A stretch of 64,000 nucleotides of DNA, from contig JAENZD010000001.1 in the NCBI GenBank assembly GCA_016841445.1, forward strand, positions 1,550,001 to 1,614,000, in the 5' to 3' direction. A model generated the notes under the pieces. It made no database searches, had not been told where the DNA came from, and saw only the letters and a program-made list of their open reading frames with translations. The DNA comes from Anaerolineaceae bacterium (lineage in GTDB: Bacteria > Chloroflexota > Anaerolineae > Anaerolineales > Anaerolineaceae). The position numbers were made by a program, and so were the translations under genes. Positions within the stretch are counted from its first letter, which is position 1. Each line of letters starts with the position of its first letter. This document shows, one piece after another, positions 27,352 to 35,672 of the stretch.

Positions 27352-28209
27352 ATGAAACGTTTACTTACAACATTGCGACATACCTATATTGGCAAAAAAG
27401 CCCAGATATTGGGCTGGGGGTTGGGCCTAGCGCTTTATGGACTTCTGATCGTACCAATGTACGACACGTTTGTAGCGCAAGGAGAACAGTTCCAACAAAT
27501 GATTTCCAGTTACCCGCCTGAGTTCCTGGCATTTTTCGGTGCCACTGTGAACAGCATGCTGACCCCGGCCGGTTTCCTGGGGATGTATGCCTTTTCAATG
27601 TTGCCAATAATCATTGGAATCTTTTCTGTGATTGCAGGCAGTGCATTGATCCTCGATGATGAGGAACGCGGTCGCCTGGACCTGATCATCGCCCATCCGA
27701 TTGGACGCTCCTCCTTTTTCTTTGGGAGAACATTGGGAATCCTGGCAACCACCCTAACAATTCACATATTAGGTTGGTTGGGATTTAGCATGTTGTTGGG
27801 CGGATCCAGCCTGGCGGTGAGTTGGGGCCAGATGGCTGTTCCCTTCCTATCTCTTCTGGTTCAAACCTTGTTCTATATTGCCTTATCTTTGATGTTGAGC
27901 ATGCTGATGCCTTCGCGGAATCTGGCAGCTGTCGTCAGTGGAGCGATTATGGTTACCAGTTATTTTGTATCCTCTCTTGCGTCCATCAATGACAGTATGG
28001 GAGCCTTGGCGAAGCTAATGCCTTACCATTATTTCCAAACAGTGCTATCTTTTCAAGAATTAAATCTGGGATGGGTGGCCGCATTGCTTGGGATTAGTGC
28101 AATTATGATAGTAATAGGATGGCTTCGTTTCATTCGGCGGGATATTCGCTTGCGTGGTGAGGGAAGTTGGCGGTTGTCGTTCCTCTCAAAACGCAGGAAA
28201 ACAATTTAA
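27352..28209 (+). CDS. ABC-2 type exporter permease
   Basis: A 285-residue protein with six membrane segments (about residues 18-38, 70-95, 115-140, 148-175, 182-205, 235-255). The cytosolic 'LILDDEERGRLDLIIAHPIGRSSFF' between segments 2 and 3 is the usual coupling loop of ABC-2 exporters and resembles the loop in the truncated permease at the left window edge. Forms a homodimer or works with another subunit; the substrate is unknown. ATG at 27352 lies 4 bases after the ATPase stop, so translation is coupled. Confidence 0.9.
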   Translation: MKRLLTTLRHTYIGKKAQILGWGLGLALYGLLIVPMYDTFVAQGEQFQQMISSYPPEFLAFFGATVNSMLTPAGFLGMYAFSMLPIIIGIFSVIAGSALILDDEERGRLDLIIAHPIGRSSFFFGRTLGILATTLTIHILGWLGFSMLLGGSSLAVSWGQMAVPFLSLLVQTLFYIALSLMLSMLMPSRNLAAVVSGAIMVTSYFVSSLASINDSMGALAKLMPYHYFQTVLSFQELNLGWVAALLGISAIMIVIGWLRFIRRDIRLRGEGSWRLSFLSKRRKTI

Positions 28210-28225
28210 TTCAATGATTGATTTT

Positions 28226-28254
28226 CGTACCCGGTTGACTAGCTGCCGGGTGCG
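28226..28254 (+). terminator. Likely terminator of the LAL-ABC operon
   Basis: CGTACCCGG and CCGGGTGCG form a 9-base stem (one G-U pair) around an 11-base loop, 17 bases after the permease stop. The tail is only moderately T-rich. Confidence 0.5.
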
Positions 28255-28395
28255 ATTTCGATTCCTGGAATTGAATTAAATATTTCTCTTGCCATCCTTT
28301 AAGTTCGAATATAGCGTGCTACTTGGATAATGCCCTGCAAAGGTCTGATATATTGCGCACATGATGATCCCTGTTAGGAATTGATGATAGCAGTC

Positions 28396-28455
28396 GCAGT
28401 GAAAAACCGCCAACCTTCTCGGAGCACTCTGAGCGAAGCAAAGAGCTTGCACAGC
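28396..28455. repeat. Degenerate repeat family R, copy b (partial)
   Basis: Matches the second half of the family: AAACCGC, then TCTCGGAGCACTCTGAGCG, then AAGAGCTTGCACAGCA. It lies in the gene-poor region 28210-29262. Confidence 0.7.
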
Positions 28456-28647
28456 ATATCCCTTTTCCCTTCTCCCATATTTTTGGCCATTTTTCTCCAC
28501 TTGGCTATTTTCATTTACATTTTAGTTTTTGGATACCCTCTTAATCCTGATTCCTGAAAACTATTTACGGCAATTATTCACCACTCTCAATTCTCTTCCT
28601 TCAATTAAAAAACCCCCCTTTCCAGGAGAGTTTCTGGCAGCTCCCTT

Positions 28648-28722
28648 CGGGAGTTCCGCTCATTCCAGGTCAGGTGGATTCGCCTGTCCGCCGCAGGGGG
28701 AAAACGCCAGCCTCACGAACTT
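28648..28722. repeat. Degenerate repeat family R, copy c (first half)
   Basis: Contains TTCCAGG...GTGGATTCGCCTGTCCGCC and GCAGGGGGAAAACGCCAGCC, matching the first half of copy d but lacking the CTCTGAGCG block. Confidence 0.7.
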
Positions 28723-28818
28723 GGAAAATAATCCTAAGTCATATACAACAACATAATTAAGAATCGGGTATAATCCTGTTTAGTTCGTTGATCTCATATC
28801 GGTTGATGAATTAGCAGG

Positions 28819-28842
28819 CGATCAGAGTTGCAACTCTGGTCG
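28819..28842. repeat. 24-base quasi-palindrome
   Basis: CGATCAGAGTTG is followed directly by CAACTCTGGTCG, a palindrome with one mismatch. It resembles the 28-base palindromes in shape but not in sequence. Confidence 0.5.
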
Positions 28843-28952
28843 TTTGCGCTTATATAGCAACCCTGATAAAATCTCACAGCAATGCCCCCCTAAAATCCAC
28901 ATAATTATATGACTTCCCTTCTGAGAAGCATTTAATTGCCCACTCCCATCGG

Positions 28953-29056
28953 GAATTCAGTTTCGATTCAGGGCGAGCGGATTCGCCTGTCCACCGCAGG
29001 GGGAAACCGCTGGCTCTCGGAGCACTCTGAGCGCAGCGAAGAGCTCGCGAAGCACC
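28953..29056. repeat. Degenerate repeat family R, copy d (most complete)
   Basis: About 104 bases with GATTCGCCTGTCCACCGCAG, GGGGAAACCGCTGGCTC, TCGGAGCACTCTGAGCGCAG and CGAAGAGCTCGC. Aligns over its length with copy a at 21560 and in halves with copies b and c. The frames across it give look-alike peptides on both strands, which explains several false short ORFs. Confidence 0.75.
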
Positions 29057-29074
29057 CATTTAGCACCCTCCAGT

Positions 29075-29110
29075 TCCTTTCGGGTGTTCCACTTTGCTCC
29101 AGGCAGGCCC
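29075..29110. repeat. Repeat family R, short partial copy e
   Basis: The stretch CTTTCGGGTGTTCCACTTTG followed by CTCCAGGCAGG resembles 28645-28672 (CCTTCGGGAGTTCCGCTCAT then TCCAGGTCAGG). Confidence 0.4.
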
Positions 29111-29138
29111 AAACCATTAGTATACGTTCTAAAATAAA

Positions 29139-29163
29139 AACACCTCCCAAAGTGAGAGGTGTT
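29139..29163 (-). terminator. Intrinsic terminator after the tRNA-like fragment
   Basis: AACACCTC and GAGGTGTT form a perfect 8-base stem. On the minus strand the hairpin is followed by TTTATTTTAG, and it lies just downstream of the tRNA-like fragment. Confidence 0.65.
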
Positions 29164-29165
29164 CA

Positions 29166-29211
29166 TTGTCGGGCCGTCGTATTTGAACCGTCGACCTAAC
29201 GGACTGTGAAT
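29166..29211 (-). pseudogene. Degenerate 3' half of a tRNA (Val CAC-like anticodon loop)
   Basis: On the minus strand the segment reads TTCACAG (an anticodon loop with CAC), TCCGT, a variable loop, GACGGTTCAAATACGAC (T arm with two mismatches) and GGCCCGA. The expected 5' half is missing: upstream sequence is AT-rich and does not pair. It resembles the 3' half of the tRNA-Pro at 30080 at roughly three quarters of positions (by eye) and has the same orientation. It could be a decayed tRNA or a remnant of an integration site. Confidence 0.5.
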
Positions 29212-29262
29212 TATATCCTATAGTTTCAATGTTTAATACTAAATATAATTACTAGAATAAGG

Positions 29263-29965
29263 TTAAGAATATAATTTTGGACTAGTTTGTCTAAAAGGTT
29301 TCATTGGCTCGCCTTTTTCACTCATAACTTGATATAAAATATCAAATGATTGGTTTAAGAATTCCATTAATTTATCATAATTTTCTTTTTTCAGCGACCA
29401 TATTTTTGTTGAAGTCGATCGAAAACCTATTGAATCTCTCCAAATAACAACATCAACCGATGGTCTATCAAGCCTAAATGATAATGTTACTGAAGGACTT
29501 TCATTATACAAATATCTTGCACCAATTTTTGTATTAATTTGAGGGTTAAATTTTTTTTATTTCTTCAAGTAATGCAAATGGAGAAATTATATTAATTGTT
29601 GAATAATCCTCTCCACCACTATTTTTATATTTTGTAACCAAAGAAGAAATCTCCTTGAATATGTCTTGGATTTCGCTTTCGTGTTGGTTTAACTCGAAAA
29701 ACATTTCCGGTTTCTTCGCGTTGTTTACACCAATTACCATCACTGTTTCTGTAATTCTATTAACTTCAGAATACAACGCATCAATTTGTCGAATATAGAT
29801 TTCTTGCTCACTATATTTTTCAGTAGGGGATTCAATACTTCTTGTTTTATCTGATCTATTGATTAAATATTGTGTCCGGCAAAAATCACAAATAAAAACA
29901 TCAAACTCTTTTGATATTTCAAGACGTCCTCCACAACAATCGCAATTTAGAATTGTTTTTTCCAA
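29263..29965 (-). pseudogene. Zinc-ribbon protein gene broken by a frameshift in an A8 run
   Basis: Two consecutive frames read as one protein of about 233 residues if one A is removed from the run of eight at 29551-29558 (T8 on the plus strand). The first part (29546-29965, TTG start after GGAGGT) has a zinc ribbon 'CDCCGGRLEI...CDFCRTQYL' and a helical region. The second part (29263-29511 plus the open frame between) continues without a stop, 'FNPQINTKIGARYLYNESPS' and onward. Total length 703 bases is 3n+1. It may be a sequencing error, a true pseudogene or a phase-variable gene. The DNA is much more AT-rich than neighbours, suggesting acquisition. Function unknown. Confidence 0.7.
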
Positions 29966-30049
29966 GTTACCTCCAATGAATAAGAACTGTCGACCTTCGC
30001 GATGTACCCTTTGGGCAGGACCCGAACCCCTTTAATCAATTTACTAAAC

Positions 30050-30077
30050 AAGACACTCCTATTTCTAGAAGTGTCTT
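30050..30077 (-). terminator. Terminator of tRNA-Pro
   Basis: AAGACACT and AGTGTCTT pair, with further pairing of TCTA/TAG near the loop; on the minus strand it is followed by GTTTAGT. It begins three bases after the tRNA end. Confidence 0.8.
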
Positions 30078-30079
30078 TG

Positions 30080-30154
30080 TCGGGGCGAGCGGATTCGAAC
30101 CGCTGGCCTCACGGACCCGAACCGTGCGCTCTATCCGGGCTGAGCTACGCCCCG
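30080..30154 (-). tRNA. tRNA-Pro (anticodon CGG)
   Basis: All arms fold: 7-base acceptor CGGGGCG/CGCCCCG with discriminator A, D arm GCTC/GAGC, anticodon stem CACGG/CCGTG with loop TTCGGGT (anticodon CGG, reading CCG), T arm AGCGG/CCGCT with loop TTCGAAT. 75 bases; CCA is not encoded. It is followed by its own terminator. Confidence 0.96.
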
Positions 30155-30309
30155 ATTTGCCAATGCTCTACTGCATCTTTATAGCAGACGATATTATACC
30201 TTAAAAATGGTGATTGACCAGAAACCCGGAACCATCGCACAGGCTGAATATCACTTATGTTGATCTCTTTTCAATGGTTCAAAACTAATTGAAGGACGTC
30301 CTGGTTTTC

Positions 30310-32478
30310 CTAATTCTTGATGAATAATGGAATGTAAAAATAGACGTTACACGTTCCCACACCATAAGGTGAAGAAAAAGGTGATGTATCCAGCGTGCTG
30401 TTATCGCGGGCGGTTGCGGTTAAATAAGGCCCGGCCACACCTCCCGGCCAGCTCCAAATCCCGGAACCATTTGCCTGGGTCGTCCCCTCCCACGTCCTGC
30501 CCTCATCGACGTTATCCGAAAAGATCTGCACCCAGGCAGAAGCGGCAGATGTACCGCTGATGACACCCTCACAGGAACCCGACACAATAACCGACGCAGG
30601 CATATTATTGTTCCCGCTGTTCACCAATTTAATCCCCGGGCCGTCATTATCATGGATGCTGTTACGGCTGATCATATTGCCATCCGACCGGTTGATATAA
30701 ACCCCTGCTTCGACATTATCCAGGCCACCATGATATCCGTTGTAAGCAATCTCATTGAAATTAATGAAGTTATCCTGCCCGATGCCGCCTTCGGTGTGCT
30801 CCACAACAACCCCGTAATAGGCATTGCCCCAGTCAATGCTGCCCCCATTGGTGCCGATGAAGTTTCCCTCAACCGTGTTCCCGGTCCCGTTCTGGATCAC
30901 CAGGCCGCTCCACCCACTGGCGAGGATGATATTACCTGACGCACCAATATCATCACCAATAATGTTATGATGCGCGCCTGAATAAATGCCGATCCCATGC
31001 TTCCCGTTACCGGCTTCCCAGCCCCAATTCAGCGGCGCACCGATAATATTCCCATAAACTTCGTTATCGTGTGTTGTGGCTCCGGTTATCAAAATACCAT
31101 ATTCATCATTGTAGGCGATCAAATTGCCATCACCTCGGCTGGTCCCACCGATCAGGTTATTATGTGCGCCATTCGAAATCAGGATGCCGTGGCCACCGTT
31201 GCCTTTATCAAACACGCCTTGATCCTGCAGCCCGATATAGTTATTTGAAACGGTCGCTGAAACAGCGCCATCCAGGCTGATGCCATCACCCGTATTATCA
31301 CCAATCACATTTCGGTCTTCTGCTAAATCGCCCCCGATCAGGCTGTTATCTCCTGAGAGATGGATACCATCACCCCCATTGTCAGCAATCAGGTTCCCCT
31401 GGATGGTAGCATCAAAAAAATCCAACCACAGCCCGTTTCCATCGTTGTGGCATAACCAGTTATCCTCAATCAGGGTATCCCCGCTGACAGCATGCAGATA
31501 GACCCCATCCCCCCCATTCCCAACCGCATACAAGTAATGGCCGATTTCATTGGTCGTGATTGTTGTATTGGATGCCTGGTAGAGTACAACCCCGTGGCTG
31601 GTATTTCCTTCGATCACATTGTCCGGACCAATCGTATTCCCATCTGACCAGTAAACGAGGATCCCAACCTCGTTGCCTAGGGCTGACGTTTCATACACAT
31701 CGACGCCGATCACATTATCCGTGACGGTGTTATCATCCGAGTAATACAGCCAAATGCCAGCCGGTGGGTCGTAGATGGTCTCAGGAAGGCCGGTATAACC
31801 CACGATCAGGTTATCTGAAATGGTGTTGCCATCAGCAGCTGTCCAAATACCCACATCCCCTGCGACACTTCCCGGTACTGTATCACCCGTGATGGTTCCA
31901 ATGTAGTTGTTGACGACAGAATTATTCAGCCCGGATTCTAATCTAATACCAAATTGTCCTGTGATAAAGACGTTCCTTTCACCAGTGCCATTGCCACCGA
32001 TCACATTATTGTTCCCGTTGATCAGTTTGATGCCGGAAAATCCACCGCCGAACATAATGCCTTTGATGACATTGCCGCTGGAATTGATGCGAATGATATC
32101 GTCACAAATGGTGCATTCAACTTCAACCCCCGGGCGGTTATTTGCTGTATCCCAACGATCGCTGGCATCGATGGTGGTATTATTCTCCGTCAGGATGGGA
32201 AGCGCATCATCATTGATGGCATTCGTGTTCTGGAATTTTGAGGCAAATTGGATAATCGAAGCCTGTCCATCCTGGTTAGCATTCTCGATCGCTGCGTGTA
32301 AAGTGCAGTTCCCCCCTGCGGCCGCACAAATACTATCACCTAGGTTGGCATCCGGGAATGCTGTATTGGAGTTGACGGTATAGGTTATTGTTCTTGGTTC
32401 AGCATTGATAGGGCTTTGGGGGAGGAAAAGCAATAACGAAAACAGCAAGAAATAAATGATCCAATAACGAGTCTTCAT
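30310..32478 (-). CDS. Secreted CSLREA-type right-handed beta-helix protein
   Basis: A 722-residue secreted protein. A signal peptide (about residues 1-26, ending NAEP) is followed by a CSLREA-like region, 'ICAAAGGNCTLHAAIENANQ'. Then come about 15 right-handed parallel beta-helix turns of roughly 22-25 residues with Asn/Gly-rich motifs (for example 'GNTISDNLIVGY', 'GNLIADNGGDGIHLSG', 'HNLIGG'). These folds usually bind or cut polysaccharides, but no catalytic residues are clear. The last residues are CNVYFYIPLFIKN; a short hydrophobic ...PL..K ending also closes the protein at 48424. It is probably displayed on or released from the surface. No operon partner. Confidence 0.85.
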   Translation of the reverse strand: MKTRYWIIYFLLFSLLLFLPQSPINAEPRTITYTVNSNTAFPDANLGDSICAAAGGNCTLHAAIENANQDGQASIIQFASKFQNTNAINDDALPILTENNTTIDASDRWDTANNRPGVEVECTICDDIIRINSSGNVIKGIMFGGGFSGIKLINGNNNVIGGNGTGERNVFITGQFGIRLESGLNNSVVNNYIGTITGDTVPGSVAGDVGIWTAADGNTISDNLIVGYTGLPETIYDPPAGIWLYYSDDNTVTDNVIGVDVYETSALGNEVGILVYWSDGNTIGPDNVIEGNTSHGVVLYQASNTTITTNEIGHYLYAVGNGGDGVYLHAVSGDTLIEDNWLCHNDGNGLWLDFFDATIQGNLIADNGGDGIHLSGDNSLIGGDLAEDRNVIGDNTGDGISLDGAVSATVSNNYIGLQDQGVFDKGNGGHGILISNGAHNNLIGGTSRGDGNLIAYNDEYGILITGATTHDNEVYGNIIGAPLNWGWEAGNGKHGIGIYSGAHHNIIGDDIGASGNIILASGWSGLVIQNGTGNTVEGNFIGTNGGSIDWGNAYYGVVVEHTEGGIGQDNFINFNEIAYNGYHGGLDNVEAGVYINRSDGNMISRNSIHDNDGPGIKLVNSGNNNMPASVIVSGSCEGVISGTSAASAWVQIFSDNVDEGRTWEGTTQANGSGIWSWPGGVAGPYLTATARDNSTLDTSPFSSPYGVGTCNVYFYIPLFIKN

Positions 32479-32735
32479 CTCAAATCGGCCTTTCTTATTT
32501 GTTAAGTTTCGTCTGTATTGAATAATTAATTGCGTAAGGAATTAGGAACGATGAGGGTAAGATTCATTCTATGTTTCATTACCCTTATGCTACATTTTCC
32601 ATTTTACAATAGAGATAATACGAAATCAATAAGATGAAGAAGCGAATATGGGTTTGGTCATTCTCCTTCAATCTTGATTCTCCCCAAGATTGACGCAGAG
32701 AAGTAATACTCGTTGATAAATTTATTAATAAAATA

Positions 32736-32778
32736 GTGCGATCCGAATCATTCACTTAAAAATAATTTCGGATCGCAC
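32736..32778 (-). terminator. Intrinsic terminator of the lectin-like gene
   Basis: A perfect 12-base stem, GTGCGATCCGAA with TTCGGATCGCAC, 19-base loop. On the minus strand it is followed by TATTTTATTAA, 30 bases after the stop at 32810. Confidence 0.8.
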
Positions 32779-32809
32779 AAGGAATTACTTGCGAATGTCT
32801 ACTTGCAGA

Positions 32810-33205
32810 TTACAAGCCTTCAAATAGGACAGTAAATCCGCCCAGGTTATCATCATAGGTACCCAGGAAATCATTCACTGCCAGGTACAGCCGTCCCGAA
32901 GCCCCGGCGACAAACGAGCTTGAGTCTCCGATTAAGAACGCCGCGCCGCCATTCATCTTACCTATCAGTGCCCCAAATGCGGCACCATCCAGCGCACAGA
33001 CCATCCCGGGTAATGCACCATCATTGCAGGTCGTAATCTGGCCGCCTGCGCCGCTGATAGCATCCGGATATTCAGATAGAGGCCCAGTGATCGCCATGCC
33101 GTGCGCACGCAGAGAGAGCACATCACCGGCCACAACATCACTCCCCAATAATTTAGTCAGCGAATGTCCAATGACCACTTTCGAGCATCTTGCCCCCAAT
33201 GACAT
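32810..33205 (-). CDS. PA-IL/LecA-like lectin domain, probably 5'-truncated
   Basis: A 131-residue protein from the chosen ATG. The pattern 'VVAGDVLSLRAHG', then 'AAFGALIGKMNGGAAFLIGD', then 'SGRLYLAVNDF...DNLGGFTV' follows LecA/PA-I galactophilic lectin domains, in which the late Asp/Asn residues hold calcium and sugar. There is no signal peptide, although such domains in related bacteria are usually carried by secreted proteins. The frame stays open to 33334 but this part overlaps the divergent gene and looks non-coding. A promoter-like TATAC lies just before 33205. Either a small cytosolic protein or the surviving C-terminus of a longer one. Confidence 0.55.
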   Translation of the reverse strand: MSLGARCSKVVIGHSLTKLLGSDVVAGDVLSLRAHGMAITGPLSEYPDAISGAGGQITTCNDGALPGMVCALDGAAFGALIGKMNGGAAFLIGDSSSFVAGASGRLYLAVNDFLGTYDDNLGGFTVLFEGL

Positions 33206-33242
33206 GATGAGATCATGTATAATGGTCAGAACGAACACATGG

Positions 33243-34610
33243 ATGGCACTAATGACCTGGCTTGAAATTCTCTTAACCATCACTCTTGCGATATTTTTCG
33301 CTGGTTTTATTTTGATGGGATTCTTTTCTTTCAAAGAGAAGTATCTCAGGGCAGCCAGGTTGGGCGTCTTATTCTCACTCCTGACGGTCCTGGTTTGGGC
33401 TACGGTTTTATGGATGCCTCAATGGGCACAGACCCTCTTTACAGGTGTTTTAGGGACAACTTTATTGCTTGGTTTCATCCTGTTCTTTTGGCCGTTGAAG
33501 CAGGAAATTCAAACCTCTCCACCCCCAAACAAACAGGTAGACGAGCGAATTATCATGTTTGCCCGGGCAAGGCTGGTCCCCGGCACGGATCGATATTCCA
33601 GCTACTACCAGGCACATTCCGAACATCAATTCCCGGACGACCGCTTCCGACGGAACCCGGGACTGCTCCAACCAGGTTCGGCTTTTTATGACCCGAGGCT
33701 GGCGTCGTCCGCAGAAGCAGATTTTTTCCTGACCGAAAGCCTGCGTGATGCTGTGGATGGACCGGTCATGTCCCAGCCGGTCAGCGCATCCCCCGAGCAT
33801 TTTACACAATGGGTTAAAAGCCTGGCACACTACTACGGCGCAGTGGATGCAGGGATTTGTCAGCTCCAGTCCCACCATATTTATTCCCACATTGGCCGCG
33901 GCTCGGGAACATTCGGTGCGCCTGTTGACCTCGATCACCGTTTTGCGTTTGCGTACGCAGTCGAGATGTCCCACGAGATGATCAACACCGCCCCAAAGAT
34001 GCCGGCTGTGATGGAATCCGCCCGCCAGTACGTGGAAGCCACTAAAATTGCCATTGCCCTGGCTGCCGCTATCCGCCAGATGGGCTACCCTGCTCGGGCA
34101 CACATCGACGGAAACTATCGTGTGATCGCACCTCTGGTCGCCAGGGACGCCGGCCTGGGTGAGATCGGGCGGATGGGAATCCTGATGACTCCCAAATTGG
34201 GGCCCCGCGTCCGGTTGGGCGTCGTCACTACAGACCTGCCTCTAGAGATTGATGCACCCACCTGGGATCCAGCTGTGATCGATTTTTGCAATCACTGCCA
34301 AAAATGTGCGGAGGTCTGCCCCTCACAAGCCATCCCCTTCGGTGACCGCACCCAATATGAAGACGGTACCCTGCGCTGGAAGATCGACGCGGAACGCTGC
34401 TACACCTACTGGACCAAAGTGGGTACCGACTGCGGCCGGTGTATGGCAGTCTGCCCGTATGCTCATGCGGATAACTTCTTCCACAATATCATCCGGTACG
34501 GCGTCGCCCATTCAGCCACCTTCCGCCGGGCGGCTTATGCCTTGGATAACTTTTTTTACGGCAGAAAGCCCGCGCCCCATCCTGTCCCGGACTGGCTGCA
34601 GAAGGAATAA
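33243..34610 (+). CDS. Reductive-dehalogenase-like membrane iron-sulfur protein
   Basis: A 455-residue protein. Three membrane segments come first (about residues 4-26, 36-58, 63-85), taking the place of a separate anchor. The rest follows the RdhA pattern: 'HIDGNYRVIAPLVARDAGLG', 'VRLGVVTTDLPLEID', then two [4Fe-4S] sites, CNHCQKCAEVCP and C-x10-CGRCMAVCPY. RdhA proteins carry a corrinoid and cleave carbon-halogen bonds; QueG is a relative. There is no twin-arginine signal, so the catalytic part should face the cytosol. The natural substrate is unknown and may not be halogenated. The start is uncertain: ATG at 33243 (or 33252) directly precedes the first membrane segment, with no strong ribosome site. 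Confidence 0.75.
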   Translation: MALMTWLEILLTITLAIFFAGFILMGFFSFKEKYLRAARLGVLFSLLTVLVWATVLWMPQWAQTLFTGVLGTTLLLGFILFFWPLKQEIQTSPPPNKQVDERIIMFARARLVPGTDRYSSYYQAHSEHQFPDDRFRRNPGLLQPGSAFYDPRLASSAEADFFLTESLRDAVDGPVMSQPVSASPEHFTQWVKSLAHYYGAVDAGICQLQSHHIYSHIGRGSGTFGAPVDLDHRFAFAYAVEMSHEMINTAPKMPAVMESARQYVEATKIAIALAAAIRQMGYPARAHIDGNYRVIAPLVARDAGLGEIGRMGILMTPKLGPRVRLGVVTTDLPLEIDAPTWDPAVIDFCNHCQKCAEVCPSQAIPFGDRTQYEDGTLRWKIDAERCYTYWTKVGTDCGRCMAVCPYAHADNFFHNIIRYGVAHSATFRRAAYALDNFFYGRKPAPHPVPDWLQKE

Positions 34611-34743
34611 GCAATTCTATTGTATGAAATTAACTGAAGGTCGCTAAAGGTTCACAAAGCTCTTGTCGCGTCTTGGTATAATGGCTATACGAAGTATTGA
34701 GAGCCTGATGGGATCAAGATTCTTTCCCCCCACAATTCATTTT

Positions 34744-35667
34744 TTACTGGTGTGGAAACTGGTCAGCCGTTTTTTGCACCCATCTATCCAATTCTTCCCC
34801 CGTCAGGAAGCCATCTGCGGCTCCCTTTTCCCCAATTTTATAGGACGCAAACACCATCGCTGCCCTTAATGCCCGGTAAGGATCCCTGGTGCGCAGGTAG
34901 CGGTCTAAAAAGGACGAGAACAGGGCATCCCCAGCCCCAATTGAATTGACAACCTCACGCGTTCGGACCGCCGGGAAGCGCCCCATAAACTCATCTTCCC
35001 TGACGCTCAACAGCGCTCCTTTTGCACCCAGCCCGATCACAATGATCAACGGATGGTAGCGCGCCATCAAGTCGCGGGCAATCGCTTCTGGCGAGTCCGG
35101 CAGGGATTCATCGCTCAGAAACAGGATATCTGCGTGACGCATATAATCCCGGTTATAGTCATCATCCAGATTAAAGATGGCATGCACGTCTGTTGCAATC
35201 AGCTTCCCCATGTCTTTCGTAATGCTTAATAGCGGCCGGGAAAAGTTGATGTTGCAGATCACCGCCAGGTCACACGCCGAAAGCGCTGGTTCAGCCAGTT
35301 CAACCGGGTAGCTTTGACCCTGGATATCCTTCAGGTCGGTGTAAATTTGGCGCCGGCCGGATGGGTCATACAAGATAACTGACTGGGCTGTCTCATCCAT
35401 CTGGCAGATCACTCCGTCAATAGGAATTCCATTCTTTTGTAAATTCATGCGCACCAGCTCAGCATTCTCATCACCCCCGATGATGGAAGCAAAATCCAGC
35501 TCATTTCCAAGAACCGTCAGGGCTTTGGCGATGTTCAATCCCACACCTGAAACCGTTGTTTGAACGCCAAAAAAAGGATAATTGCAAGGATTGTATTCAA
35601 TCGGGAAGCCGCCCACGGCCAGCGTGGTTTCGACGTTGATCAGACCAGCAACAAAAAAGCGGCTCAT
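34744..35667 (-). CDS. PfkB-family carbohydrate kinase
   Basis: A 307-residue kinase. The N-terminal 'TTVSGVGLNIAKALTVLG' matches PfkB signature 1, and 'VVNSIGAGDALFSSFLDRYL' is signature 2 with the catalytic Asp in GAGD. It phosphorylates a sugar or nucleoside with ATP in the cytosol; the substrate cannot be told. It lies 5 bases after mutL on the same strand, with a GAGGT ribosome site inside that gap, so the two are co-transcribed, though they have no evident functional link. Confidence 0.85.
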   Translation of the reverse strand: MSRFFVAGLINVETTLAVGGFPIEYNPCNYPFFGVQTTVSGVGLNIAKALTVLGNELDFASIIGGDENAELVRMNLQKNGIPIDGVICQMDETAQSVILYDPSGRRQIYTDLKDIQGQSYPVELAEPALSACDLAVICNINFSRPLLSITKDMGKLIATDVHAIFNLDDDYNRDYMRHADILFLSDESLPDSPEAIARDLMARYHPLIIVIGLGAKGALLSVREDEFMGRFPAVRTREVVNSIGAGDALFSSFLDRYLRTRDPYRALRAAMVFASYKIGEKGAADGFLTGEELDRWVQKTADQFPHQ

Positions 35668-35672
35668 TTTGC

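Noticed and set aside
28276-29199. Several 60-90 codon frames on both strands
   Set aside because: All run through the R repeats or the tRNA-like fragment and lack ribosome sites.
29980-30040. A possible second tRNA T-arm near 30020
   Set aside because: GGGGTTCGGGTCC looks tRNA-like but the stems do not pair and no acceptor stem can be built.
33462-34103. 213-codon minus-strand frame inside the dehalogenase-like gene
   Set aside because: Overlaps conserved motifs of the plus-strand gene; composition is that of a shadow frame.
34651-34682. TATAAT box suggesting a plus-strand promoter after the dehalogenase-like gene
   Set aside because: No -35 box at proper spacing and no plus-strand gene follows; the downstream DNA codes for the PfkB kinase on the other strand.
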